From positions 1,798,001 to 1,862,000 of the forward strand of contig MU271150.1 of assembly GCA_021432605.1 (NCBI GenBank): a stretch of 64,000 nt of DNA. The letters run 5' to 3'. Positions 1-11,872 of this stretch are shown in pieces. A program made the position numbers and the translations under genes. The notes beneath the pieces were generated by a model. That model worked only from the letters and a program-made list of their open reading frames with translations, had not been told where the DNA came from and did no database searches. Each line of letters opens with the position of its first letter. Within the stretch, counting starts at the first letter, position 1. The DNA comes from Coniochaeta sp. PMI_546 (lineage: Eukaryota > Ascomycota > Sordariomycetes > Coniochaetales > Coniochaetaceae).

Positions 1-771
1 CCACCGCACCAGCCCAGCAGCGGCGCCTCTAGCGTTCAGTTCCGCGACGTTTACTTCTCATACCCCGCCCGGCCGGACGTAGAGGTCCTCCACGGCCTGA
101 CGCTTGACATAAAACCAGGGCAATTCTGCGCCCTCGTCGGACCCAGCGGAGCCGGCAAATCGACCATCATCTCGCTCGTCGAGCGCCTCTACACGCCGCA
201 ATCGGGCGCCATCCTCATCGACGGCGTCGACGTGACCAAGAGCCGCGACGTCACCTTCCGAGACGACATCGCGCTGGTGCCGCAGGAGAACGTCCTCTTC
301 GAGGGCAGCATCGACTTCAACGTCGGTCTGGGCGCCCGGCCGGGTCAGGAAGCGTCGCTCGAACACATCCAGGAGGCGTGCAAGCTCGCCAACATCCACG
401 ACGTCATACTGGCCTTACCGGAGGGCTACGACACCCCCTGCGGGCTGAACGGGAACCAGTTCTCCGGCGGCCAGAAGCAGCGGCTGGCCATCGCGCGGGC
501 GCTGGTGAGGAAGCCGAGGTTGCTGATCCTGGACGAGCCTACGAGTGCGCTGGATGCTGAGAGCGAGAGGTTGCTGCAGGATGGGCTGGAGAAGGCGTCT
601 AGGGGGGTTACGGTCATTGCTATCGCGCATCGGTTGCAGACTATTCGGAAGGCGGATTGTATCTTTCTGATCGAGGAGGGGAGGTGTGTTGATAAGGGAT
701 CGCATGAGGAGTTGCTTGAGAGGAGCGCTAGTTACCGCGCGAATGTCATGCATCAGACCATGGCGGAGTGA
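1..771 (+). CDS. ABC exporter, C-terminal nucleotide-binding domain (5' partial)
   Basis: This is the last 256 residues of an ABC transporter whose beginning lies before the window. The frame is open from base 1 to the TGA at 769-771. It holds one complete ATPase domain: a Walker A motif GPSGAGKST near residue 47, a Q-loop in VPQEN, an ABC signature in the form FSGGQKQR, a Walker B LLILDEPTSALD and an H-loop histidine in IAIAHRL. The order and the YPARPDVEVL start strand fit the ABCB (MDR/Ste6) exporter family, where this would be the second of two ATPase halves at the cytosolic face. ATP hydrolysis drives export of a lipid, peptide or drug; the substrate cannot be told because the membrane domains are outside the window. 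It lies in tandem with ERV29, with no functional link evident. Confidence 0.93.
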   Translation, partial: PPHQPSSGASSVQFRDVYFSYPARPDVEVLHGLTLDIKPGQFCALVGPSGAGKSTIISLVERLYTPQSGAILIDGVDVTKSRDVTFRDDIALVPQENVLFEGSIDFNVGLGARPGQEASLEHIQEACKLANIHDVILALPEGYDTPCGLNGNQFSGGQKQRLAIARALVRKPRLLILDEPTSALDAESERLLQDGLEKASRGVTVIAIAHRLQTIRKADCIFLIEEGRCVDKGSHEELLERSASYRANVMHQTMAE

Positions 772-1815
772 TAGAGATGGCATACAGGGGTATATAGAGC
801 TTGGGTAATATCATGATATTTGAATGGAAAAATAGCCCTGATGTTCAGGCGCAGGTCAGGGAGAGTCCTTGTGTCGGACACGCCTCCTTACTGCGGGTGT
901 TCTTTCAAGAACCATTCAACACTGAATTATTGGATAGGTACCTGTATACAGATGCAGCCTGAGAAACACAGTACTCTTTGTAGGATGAATCGCTGGCCAC
1001 TTGACTAAGAGTATTTGAAGATACCTTTCTAGTCCTTACGTCCATTTGAAATAAACAACTCGTCGACTTTGAGAATCCACGGATGCCTCCGAAATATCAA
1101 GGCTTGTAGCGCTAGATATGAGAGAAGAAGTCCTACAGATTAAAACCTTCCGAATATATCAACCGCAGAGTCAAATACGGAAGGAGCTACTGGCGTGATG
1201 TGTGAGGGGTCTGAGCTGCAGCTCGAGGTCTTTCGAAACCGCCGGCTTCGATTTGGAAAGAGCTTCCCCAAGTTCCGGTCTAAAGTGCTCTGCCGAGCCC
1301 CACATTTAGTATTTCTGTTAGTGAAGACGGCACATGCTCACAGCTGCACTAACGGGTGCACCGTACCATTCCCCACCATGACATGGGCTTTGTTGCAGCA
1401 GCGGAGGCTCGTGAACTGACCCTGTGGTTGAGGACACAGTTGTATGTTGTGATCTCAGCTCATCAACACAACTCTTTCACAAGTCCACTCCTCCCAGTCC
1501 CTCGAACGACTTCTCGCATCGTCCTTCAGCTGCAGCGCTGCTTCAAACCGGCGATAGTATCCACCAGTCGTCTGTTCTCCTTCCTGTCGTCGTCTTCACT
1601 GCAGCGAGATTCACGTGTGGCTGTGGAACCTTGGAAAGTAGGGGTGTTTTGCTTGAGTGCCGTCATCGTCATCCCTTCCAGGGGTCTCGTCGCACCTTCC
1701 CTTTCGTCTCTTTTACCCAACCTCTTCTTTTCACCTCTCGCCAGCAGGTCTGCCAATTCTACAGAGGACCTCTAAAGTCGACAGCGTCGGACGACCTCAA
1801 CCAAAAATACCAACA
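772..1815. other. Intergenic region before ERV29
   Basis: No gene is seen. The first part would hold the 3' UTR of the ABC transporter. From about 1420 onward the top strand is rich in C and T, which is typical of promoter and leader sequence in filamentous ascomycetes, and it runs into the ATG at 1816. Confidence 0.6.
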
Positions 1816-2933
<1,118 letters not shown>

Positions 2934-3523
2934 ACCGGCTTGCGGGCACGGAGCGATGTGGAGGACAAGGACATTGCTGAGATCCTGTCGGGAGGACGGA
3001 GGGATGAAGGTCTCAGAGCCTGTATGTGCCAGGATCCCAATCATGGTTTGAGAATTATCTCCGCACGCGTGGAAGGAGAAGTTGGGACGAGGGGTGTCGA
3101 CGTGCGAAAGCAGTCAGATGCTCGCACCGCTAACGAAGAATATGCGAGACGGGAACCATTACCGGCGTAAATCGTTTATGTATAAGACAAAAAGTTGAAC
3201 AGTCAAGATGTGAAGTAGCGATTGTTTTTGCTCATTGTTATGGAGTCCACTCGGAACTGTTTATTCGTAAGCAAAGCCTTGCAGCTCTATACTCATTATC
3301 CACCGCACCTTCGTTGTACTCTTATATGTTACTGGCTGCTCTACATGTTAGAAGGCCTCATCCAGACATTCTTCTGCAGACTTGTATATGGGTAGTCGCT
3401 ATGGTGCTGGGGTGCCATGGATGGCAGGGTCCTCTTTTGCATTCTACATCTTCTGTTGATACGGACTTGTCCGGGAACAAGCTTCTCTCGGCATCAGTGA
3501 AGCTCTAATACAACAGACTTATC
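2934..3523. other. Convergent 3' intergenic region
   Basis: Tail-to-tail gap between ERV29 and the uncharacterised gene on the other strand. It would hold both 3' UTRs. No convincing coding or RNA signal is seen. Confidence 0.5.
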
Positions 3524-4507
3524 CTATCCGCCTCTGAGATGACCTAAGATAGCTCTTAATCGCCGGAGAGCTGGCGTCTCAGGCGGTGGCTCATCCTGCT
3601 GTACCTGCGCCAGCTGTTCCACTTCTTTCCGCGCCTCCTTGACCAGTGACCCCAAGTCACCCCATACTTCGTCGTTATATCGCGTGAGGACGTCTTCCCA
3701 TTGTCCAACCCATATCTGCCACGCTTCCGCAGGGTCTGACAGACCCGTATCCATGTATGAGTTCATATTCGGCTCTTCCAGTCGAAGATACTCCGGTAAG
3801 AAGTTTAGCACGTGGTTCCAGTCCACATCTTCCCGCTTCACATCCGAGGACTGTCCGAAGAGTGCTTTGCGGAGACTCTCTCTTTCTTCCGGTGAGAGAA
3901 CATCGTCCTCCAGATGGTCGGTCAGATGCTCGTTCGTGTCCATCAGCAGTGACACTACGGCCTCTCCGTCGTGCGTCTCCTGCTCAAGGACGGAAGAGTA
4001 AGTGGTCGTGCCACGCTCTAGAAAACCAGTTTGAGGGTTGTCAATGTTGGACCCCTGCCATACAGCTTCCAGGTTACTCGATCCAGCCGGCTGGAACACG
4101 GGCGTGCTGTCAAGAAAGTCCGAGAACGCAGCTTCTTCCTCCGCAGCGTGCTCTTGAGCCTGAGCGCCCCTGAATGCTTGAGAGCTAGTTACGATGTCCG
4201 GCCGGAACTGCGTGGAGCTTTCTCCATGATGGGGTCTCGCTCCTGCTGCAGTCGACGTCGACCCTTTATCTGAGACGGCGCTGGCCAGTACGCTGTTGCT
4301 CGGTGTACCCGAGAGCAGGGCATTGGCTAGACTGGACGTCGAGTTGGCGATCCGAGACATAAGCGAGTCGTCTTCTCCTTGTGGATTGGTAGTTTGTCTG
4401 GTACTTTGAACAGCTTCGTCCCTTTCTTTGCCCTTGCCCTTGCCCTTGCCGTCGGCGGCTGTCTTGCTTAGGCTATGGCCTTCGTCATTGTTGGACCTTG
4501 AGTCCAT
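3524..4507 (-). CDS. Uncharacterised acidic protein with tryptophan-rich C-terminus
   Basis: A single-exon gene of 327 residues that I do not recognise. The N-terminal half looks disordered, with a Gly-Lys run (GKGKGKGK near residue 22) encoded by a tandem TTGCCC repeat, and many Ser, Thr and Gln. The middle carries an acidic patch with FSDFLDSTPVF. The C-terminal third, from about residue 225, looks folded: WNHVLNFLPEYL, then a cluster of tryptophans (WQIWVGQW, EVWGDLG), then a charged helix ending in LRRLRAILGHLRGG. There is no cysteine, signal peptide or membrane helix, so a soluble cytosolic or nuclear protein is likely. The long uninterrupted frame from a true ATG and the switch from disordered to folded composition support a real gene. 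The tryptophan spacing recalls peroxisomal co-receptors such as Pex20, but the N-terminal cysteine of those proteins is absent. Confidence 0.75.
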   Translation of the reverse strand: MDSRSNNDEGHSLSKTAADGKGKGKGKERDEAVQSTRQTTNPQGEDDSLMSRIANSTSSLANALLSGTPSNSVLASAVSDKGSTSTAAGARPHHGESSTQFRPDIVTSSQAFRGAQAQEHAAEEEAAFSDFLDSTPVFQPAGSSNLEAVWQGSNIDNPQTGFLERGTTTYSSVLEQETHDGEAVVSLLMDTNEHLTDHLEDDVLSPEERESLRKALFGQSSDVKREDVDWNHVLNFLPEYLRLEEPNMNSYMDTGLSDPAEAWQIWVGQWEDVLTRYNDEVWGDLGSLVKEARKEVEQLAQVQQDEPPPETPALRRLRAILGHLRGG

Positions 4508-5975
4508 TGCCTGTTGCGAAACACGTGGAAGCCAAAATAGCTGTAAAATATACTGTCATATGACAAAGCCGTTCTATATGATGAAATGATGTATAAGTGC
4601 AACGAGATGGGGGATATTGTTCGGGCCTCTCTTAGCTTATGCCACTATAGCACATGTAAGTCTTGGACGACCTATGGGTCACAAAGACCAGGATATATCA
4701 AGGTTATCCAAGTCTAGATATGTTGAATCGAGCCGCATGTGCCTAGGCAAAGCTAGGGTGTGATAGCCGATTATTTAGGTTTAGCACCCGAAAGCCGGAT
4801 CAAAGGCAGGATAGAGGTACTATCAAGCCTTACCTATGTGCTGAGTTGAGTGGAGGGATAGCACATTCGCGACATACCCTAAATGTCCGTACAGACAAGT
4901 CACAGGTCGATCTAGACACGGACAACTCCCTCTTTGAGAGGATCGGGTGTTTTGGCAACATCGGCAAGCGTAACATACTGTTCATAGACCATCTTGGGCC
5001 CGATTTAACAGGTACCTTAGTACTACACCGTCCGACCTGCGCACGGACCACACTTACAAGCCAAGGATTGGCTGCTCTCCTCACTGCCCATGAATTCACC
5101 CCCCGTCCGCCCCAAATTAGAGAGAGCTTGATCTGGCCGTTCAACCCTCTTGAATCTTCTTCCACCCTACGATATTTAACCCAAAGTGCAACTTCATGGT
5201 AGTACCTTACCTGAACACTGGATCGATTGCGGCTCTTGATACCCCGCATTCATCGCGATACTACCTACCTTTACTACCTTCCGTTATACGGAGGTTCATC
5301 TGACAGGTATCTCCCCTGCTCGACCCGTTTTCTTCTCGAGACCATTTTAGTCTCACGTTCTGACGCAAACGGTGAAGAGTGTGGCTGGTGACGTCGGAGA
5401 GACAGCCCAGGGCACCCTGATCCGTCCCTCTTCCGTTTTCTCTCAAGTTCATCGGGTCCACAAGTCTGTGCAAGCCACAGCTGCCAGACCCCTCCAGAGA
5501 CCAAGAACGCAGGCCAGCCCATCATCTCTTGATTACGGCACCGACCTCATCAAGTCCAAACCACCTTGACGTCGCGCCGTCACACCTCCATCAAACATCC
5601 CTCCTACCTTACTGCTCCGTACCTGTAACCCTGCCTCGCCGTACTTTAGCTCGCCGCATAACAGCAGCTACTGTCACGGCTAAACCTATCTCTTCACCTC
5701 TCACAACCACGACTCCGCGCCTTCCACGCCCTCACGACTCCAAGAAAGTCCGCGGCTCTTTCTCTCCCTCAGGTCCAAACCTTCCCCACCATTCCCAGAT
5801 TGGCCTGTTTTCGTTCAACCATCACCTGTTCTCGATACGCGCATCTGCCACCACATTATCAACCAACATCTCTAGGGGCAGTGTTTTTTTCTCTCTCGCG
5901 GACCTGACCGCCTCCGTTCGATATTCAGACCTTCGTTGGTAGAGTGGGGTTCGCATCCAGCAGAGAGCCAAAAAG
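4508..5975. other. Divergent promoter region
   Basis: Head-to-head gap between the uncharacterised gene on the minus strand and the PP2A B55 gene on the plus strand. From about 5560 to 5870 the plus strand is strongly C/T-rich and T-poor in purines, as expected for the leader of the PP2A gene. No extra gene is supported. Confidence 0.55.
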
Positions 5976-7873
5976 ATGGTGGAAACCGACACGAACTCTC
6001 CGACGTGGAAGTTCACCCAGTATGCACCCCTACCACCTTGTTTCGGCCGGCATAGCTTCTGGTTTATCCCAGCTTCCTGGAGCGACTGCCTCCCATTGCC
6101 GTTGACCGTTGTCCCCCTTTGAAACCTCGTTACCTTGCTAACCTCTGCTGCGACAGATGCTTCGGTGACAAAGGAGATGTCGAGGACATAACAGAAGGTA
6201 CGGCCCCTCCTCCTGGACACTTAACATCCGGTATGGATATGGCTCTATATCCAAGATCTGTCATTTCATCCCAGATATCTTGACTCCGTCGGGACCTTGA
6301 TTACTGAACTGTCTACTAGCGGATATCATCTCAACTGTCGAGTTCGACGACACCGGCAACTATCTGGCTACTGGCGATAAAGGCGGTAGGGTTGTGCTTT
6401 TCGAGAGAAACGAGACGGTAAGCGTAACGACCCCTTGACTCTTGGAGCAGTAGGTATCCTAATTCTCCGATCAGAAAAAAACCTGCGAGTACAAGTTCCA
6501 CACAGAGTTCCAGTCCCACGAACCCGAATTCGATTACCTCAAGTCATTGGAGATCGAGGAGAAGATCAATAAGATAAAGTGGTGCAAGCGGCAAAATGCG
6601 TCCCATTACCTTTTATCGACCAACGACAAGACCATCAAGCTGTGGAAGGTGTTTGAGAAGTCCCTCAAGGTGGTGGCGGAGAACAACCTGTCCCATGACT
6701 TGACGCCTGCGAACATAGCAGGAGGTGGCGGTGCGCCCAGGGCACCTCCTCAGTCGCACTTCAGAAACCCTGCGGACCTTAAGCTTCCAAGGCTCACACA
6801 CCATGACACGGTGGTTGCAGCCGTACCGCGCCGCACGTACGCCAACGCGCACGCGTACCACATCAACAGCATTTCGGTGAATAGCGACGGCGAGACATTT
6901 ATCAGCAGTGACGATCTGCGCATCAACCTGTGGAACCTGAACATTCAGGATCAGAGCTTCAACATTGTCGATATCAAGCCGGCAAACATGGAAGAGCTGA
7001 CGGAGGTCATCACAGCCGCCGAGTTCCATCCCAAGAGCTGCAACTGGTTCATGTACGCCAGCTCCAAGGGCACTATCAAGCTGGCAGATATGAGGCAGAG
7101 CGCACTATGCGATAACCATGCGAAGCGTGAGTACCGCGTCTCACACCATTGAGTAGATCATGCGACAATACTGACCATATGGGTGCGATAGTGTTTGAGC
7201 AAGAGGAAGACCCTTCGTCGCGATCATTCTTCTCCGAGATCATCTCCTCCATCTCGGATGTTAGGTTCTCCTACGACGGCCGGTACATACTTTCACGAGA
7301 CTACTTAACAGTGAAGATCTGGGATATAAACATGGAGAGGCAGCCGATCAAGACCATCCCTATCCACGAGCACCTACGACCCCGCCTCTGCGATACATAT
7401 GAGAACGACAGCATCTTCGACAAGTTTGAGGTCGTCTTCTCGGGAGATGCCAAGAATGTTATGACGGGAAGCTACAACAACAACTTCATGATCTACCCCT
7501 CGGATCCGGATAAGGAAGTCGAGGTCGTCCTGCAAGCTGATAAGTCGGCATTCAAGGCAAAGAAGGTCGGCGTGCCAACACCAATCAACTCGGCTACTAG
7601 CCCGACTGCGAACGGCGGTAAGAAAGGCGGATCGCGGGCTAACAGCCCAGCTGCAGGGGCTGGCCAAGGACAGAGGATGCGTAAGGAGACCGATGCGGAC
7701 CAGATCGACTTTAACAAGAAAATTCTCCACATGAGTTGGCATCCATTCGAGGACAGCATTGCGATTGCTGCTACCAACAACGTGAGTGGAAGCCATACAC
7801 CTGTATGCCTCAAGGGCTGGGATTCCTGTCTGCTAACACGTGTGTCTAGCTCTTTGTCTTTTCTGCTCTCTAG
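5976..7873 (+). CDS. CDC55: Protein phosphatase 2A regulatory subunit B (B55/PR55)
   Basis: Six exons: 5976-6019, 6157-6197, 6320-6417, 6475-7126, 7192-7781 and 7850-7873, giving 482 residues. The joined start [15 protein letters not shown] followed by [13 protein letters not shown] is the hallmark N-terminus of B55 subunits, and the last exon codes only for LFVFSAL, the conserved B55 end. Between them lies a seven-blade WD40 propeller, with conserved runs such as [31 protein letters not shown] and [10 protein letters not shown]. Two low-complexity insertions are visible: a Gly/Pro-rich loop near residue 135 and a Ser/Gly/Ala-rich loop near residue 400. Fungal B55 targets PP2A in mitotic entry and exit, septation and stress. 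The three small 5' exons are why the N-terminus is easy to miss. All six junctions keep frame and use GT-AG sites. Confidence 0.96.
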
Positions 7874-9778
7874 ATGTCTAGATTCGTATTACGCATATGT
7901 CTTTGGGCATTCTTGGGGCAGCTCAGGAACGTCGTTGGTGGGTGCGTTGCTCTACTAGGCCCTGGGATCAAGGGGGCTACTTTTGGAAGCTTGTGTCGTC
8001 TCTCGTTCTTCTCTCCTCGTTGCGTTTCTCTCAACGAGTATTTGTCGGAGTGATTGCACGAGTTACGGCTTATGATGGCTGCATGGGTAGACCAACGCAT
8101 AGGGGACTGTAGGTCGGGCCGGTGCTGGCGGTCGAGTAAGTCATCTGGCGGGGGAGGCCATGGTGACGCCGTCTATGGATAGGTGGAGGAAGTAGGGGTA
8201 AGGAAGCGACGGAATGGAGGCGGGCTGTGGGAGATTGTGGTATCGGGCAGATGCCGCCGCTATGCGAGGATGGAGTGAGTGTGATGTAGTGGCATGTCGG
8301 ACCAGCAGGATTGGACATAAAACCCATTCACAAAAACAATGAAATCGGACAAGAGACAGAGATGAAAGAAGAGATGGTGTTTGATGACCCTCGTGACCAA
8401 ACGACTCGTGATAATTGCTTCGCCTCTCTTCGCGTTCTTGCCGTCTCTTTTTTAAGTCAACACAAAGTCCAATCTGATCGAGTCTCGCCCATACGCCAGC
8501 TATCTTCTCGTTATGACAGTGATCAGATCCTCTGCGTATGAACTCCCAAATTCCAGGTTACTAACATTATCAAAGACACAAATACTTATCATCACTGGTG
8601 ATACCTTGGTTATCACTGGGTAGACAGCCACCGCCGGAGATATAACCCGATAACAGCTATTAATAGCAGGCGGCAAAGCACCCCAGACGGGGGGAGGTAC
8701 AGATCATGGGCAGTACCTTGCAGACACACACAACACAAGCTGAAGTGCCGAGTCCCATGCTGCTGAGGAAGGGTTGGGTTCCACTCGTGCTTTACACACC
8801 AGATAAACTCAAGGTACCCCCCTCGACAGCTCGTGGAGCTCACTCGTATCTCATCAAGATAGTGATCAATATCATTGTTTTTTTTTAACGCGATGTCTCC
8901 TCCACTGTGGTGGTTAGAGGTGGACAATCTACCCTTATTTCACATTGGAATAATCTACTCCGCCGAACTGGCTGGCAGCATTGCGATACACAGTAAGGTA
9001 CACAGCAACCATAGAAGACCGACCACAGAGAGCATCTGGAATGTCATCTCGCTGTAACAGGAATAAACCCGGTCTCGGCATCCCACGGCAGGAGTGGGGT
9101 CCAAATCATGTACTGTGGTATCTCCAGCTCAAGCCACTGATCGATATCGGTACCCGCTCCCTCTCGTTCGATACAACGTGAAAAATGTCGACCCTGTAAT
9201 TTTAGCGGCACTTGAAAGCAAGTCATCGCCGCAGCGGCTTGCCCCATTCTTTCCCGCCTCTACCGTCGCGCCTTGTGGCCACATTGATGATTCTTCTTTT
9301 TCGTGGTGCGGAAATAGGGGTCCCGAGTCAGATAAGTCAGGAAGTTCCAGGATAATTTTTTCCCTTGGTCGTTTGCTTGGTGGTCGAACATAAGCAGACA
9401 CGTGTTTTTCGAGATTGAAAGGCCGGAGTGTCCATCATTGCCAAATCTGGTTTGTATCCGAGCTTTGCTGTCTGACGTGCCAGATTCGAATAGAGGAGCC
9501 TCTTGTTCCTTGTCACAGAATTCTGTTATTTTCAGTGTGCCTATCCCTCTCTTTGCTTACAGCAGTGTCGACACTTCTAGGTCGTCTCTCACACTCGCTC
9601 AGCACTGTCAGAGGATCATCCCGGCAAGGAATTGGACCCACCTTCTCTAAGCTGCTGCATCGCGACGACGTCCCCTACCTCACCTCAGCCTTACACGACC
9701 TTCACACACTCTCTCTCTCACAACCTCTCCAAACTCCCACAAAGGCCTGGAATGCTCGGAACACCGCCCTAGCCCCCA
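7874..9778. other. Intergenic region before the nucleotide-sugar transporter
   Basis: A gap of 1.9 kb between two genes on the plus strand. The last 120 bases (about 9660-9778) are C/T-rich and look like the leader of the transporter gene. Open frames in the rest are short and lack coding character. Confidence 0.5.
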
Positions 9779-11257
9779 ATGACTGCCTCTCGCCGTCGCC
9801 AGACACTGCTCAAGTCGCAGCAGCAGAATGGCCTCGTGAGCAGCGTCACCGGAAGCAGCACCGGAGCCGCCGGCCTTGCCGCCAACGGCCGGAGTCCTGC
9901 CGTGGCCCAGGAGCGTCCCACCCGCGTCATCAACGCCGCCCCCTCCCTCGAGAAGGCCGAGATGTACGGCATCGACGACAACCGACCCGTCTTCAGCCGG
10001 TTCATGGCACTGGCCGGCCGCATGTTTATCGAGACTATTCCGCAATGGCTTGCTGTGGGTGCCATGCTGTCGCTCATCTTTGGTGGATGTTGTTCGAATG
10101 TGTTTGCGCTGGAAGCTATTGTTAAGGTCGAGCCTGCAAGTGGTAGGTTTCTCCTCCCGTCCCCAAAGCTAGTCGCACGACTGAGCAACGCGAAGCTGGC
10201 TTGTGGTACGGGCTAGGGCGTTGATAGTTGGGGACCAAACTAACTTTGCTGGACGAAAAGGTACGCTCTTGACATTCGTGCAATTTCTGTTCGTCACCAT
10301 CATCTCGCTGCCCTCGCAGCTGGACCGTAAGCGGCCGCCCTTCTTCTTGAAGCCCAACAAGGTGCCGATACGCAGGTGGTTGGTCAACATCGTGCTGTTC
10401 TTCGCTATCAACGTCTTGAACAACCACGCCTTCAGCTACGACATCTCGGTGCCGGTGCACATCATTCTCCGGTCCGGCGGCAGCATCACGACCATTGTTG
10501 CCGGCTACTTGTACGGCAAGAGGTACTCGCGCATCCAGGTCGTGGCCGTCCTGCTGCTTACTGTGGGGGTTGTGATGGCTGCTTGGTCTGATGCGCAAGC
10601 CAAGGTATGACATCTTGAACCTAAGGCAAACGTCTGTTTCGGTACTAACGAAAAGAACAGGGAACTACGAAGGAAGTGCACCACGACGGCGCCAAGAGCT
10701 TCACCACCGGCCTAGTAATCCTATTCGTTGCCCAGTCGCTCTCGGCCATCATGGGCCTGTACACGGAAGAGACGTACAGGACCTACGGCCCGCAGTGGAA
10801 AGAGAACCTTTTCTACTCCCACCTCCTCTCCCTCCCGCTCTTCGTGCCCTTCCTGCCTTCAATCACGAGACAGTTCATGAAGCTCGCACACAGCCCGCCT
10901 CTCCCGCTCGCGATACCGGGCGTCGTGGAGCCGAGCGTGCAGGAGCTCCTGGCCAAGATCAGGATCCCGAATCAGCTGTTCTACCTTGTTCTGAACGTGC
11001 TGACGCAGTACGCCTGCATACGCGGCGTCAACCTGTTGGCTGCTGCCTCGTCGGCGCTGACGGTGACGATTGTGCTGAACATCCGGAAGCTGGTCAGTCT
11101 TCTGCTGAGCATCTGGCTGTTCGGGAACCAGCTGGCGGTCGGGACGCTGCTGGGTGCCGTGGTGGTCTTTTCTGCTGGAGGACTGTACTCTCTGGATAAG
11201 GGGAAGCCGAAGCCGCCGAGGATCAAAGGGGGAATAGGTGCTGCTAAGGCCGGATGA
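9779..11257 (+). CDS. YEA4: Nucleotide-sugar transporter, UDP-GlcNAc type (SLC35B/UAA family)
   Basis: Three exons: 9779-10142, 10261-10604 and 10661-11257, giving 434 residues. Intron 1 has donor GTAGGT and branch ACTAAC; intron 2 has donor GTATGA. The protein has a polar N-terminus of about 85 residues, then roughly ten hydrophobic helices typical of the UAA transporter family (Yea4, SLC35B4). Conserved pieces include FAINVLNNHAFSYDISVPVH, ILRSGGSITTIVAGYL, YGKRYSRIQV and, near the end, SSALTVTIVLNIRKLVSLL. These proteins exchange UDP-sugars for UMP across ER or Golgi membranes. Yeast Yea4 carries UDP-GlcNAc and is needed for normal wall chitin. UDP-GlcNAc is therefore the likely substrate, but related members also carry UDP-xylose, so the specificity is inferred. 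It is followed on the same strand by AMP deaminase. Confidence 0.92.
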
Positions 11258-11872
11258 GGAGGATCATGGCAGGGGTGCGTCTTGTGGGCGCATTACATGT
11301 ACAGTACCACACTGATTACGGGTCCTACAGATTACTAGCCTACCTTATTACAGGTAGCATAGCAATCACAACGAGTTTGGCAAGGCCAGCCACCGTGATG
11401 CAAGAGTTGTCTGTCAATTGCTTGAGTGTTGATCGTTAATCGTTTTATCGAAACTTGCATTTATCTATCTTCAGGGGTTTTTAGGAGGGGCACGCCAGGC
11501 TGTTGGGCTGCAGGTGTGCCCGAAAAAAGCTTAATCGCTTTCAGGGCACGATGCGTCATACTACGCAGTAGCCACAGCTGAAACGGTGCGGCTGATGCAC
11601 CGGCTCACGCCGCTATTCACTTGGGTGGGTTCTTTTGTCGTCGCTAGCGGTGAGGTCCTATGTATTTGAAAAAAGCTTATCGCTGACCGACGATAACCTC
11701 CGGGGAAGGCTCCGAGTCCAGTTTGGGCTGTTTTCTCGACCGCAACAAAGGACGGCGGCATTGACTCACAGTGTTGGTATTCCCGATCGCATATACCCGC
11801 TGTGCCTTGGACTATTCACTGTCGAGCATTGAATACCTGAAAGATTGAAAGTCGGAAGGGAAGAAAAGAGCC
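11258..11872. other. Promoter region of AMP deaminase
   Basis: A 615-base gap with no gene. It contains a duplicated 17-18 base element that is described separately. The last 30 bases before the start codon are purine-rich (AGAAAAGAGCC). Confidence 0.5.
11522..11684 (+). repeat. Two copies of a GAAAAAAGCTTA(A)TCGCT element
   Basis: The element GAAAAAAGCTTAATCGCT at 11522-11539 recurs at 11668-11684 as GAAAAAAGCTTATCGCT, one A shorter. The copies have the same orientation and start 146 bases apart, at about 350 and 205 bases before the AMP deaminase start codon. The second copy contains CTTATC, the complement of a GATA-factor site (GATAAG); the first copy breaks that site by its extra A. A role in regulation is inferred only from the repetition and position. 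Confidence 0.45.

Noticed and set aside
1-771. Idea of a secondary-metabolite cluster led by the ABC exporter.
   Set aside because: The neighbours are housekeeping genes (Erv29, PP2A) and no polyketide synthase, peptide synthetase, terpene cyclase or cluster regulator lies in the window.
3524-4507. Idea that this gene encodes the peroxisomal co-receptor Pex20.
   Set aside because: The tryptophan spacing is suggestive, but there is no cysteine in the protein, whereas the family depends on a conserved N-terminal one.
9415-10125. A 236-codon plus-strand frame over the start of the nucleotide-sugar transporter.
   Set aside because: It overlaps the transporter's first exon in another frame, lacks domains and is Arg/Pro/His-rich, typical of an out-of-frame reading.
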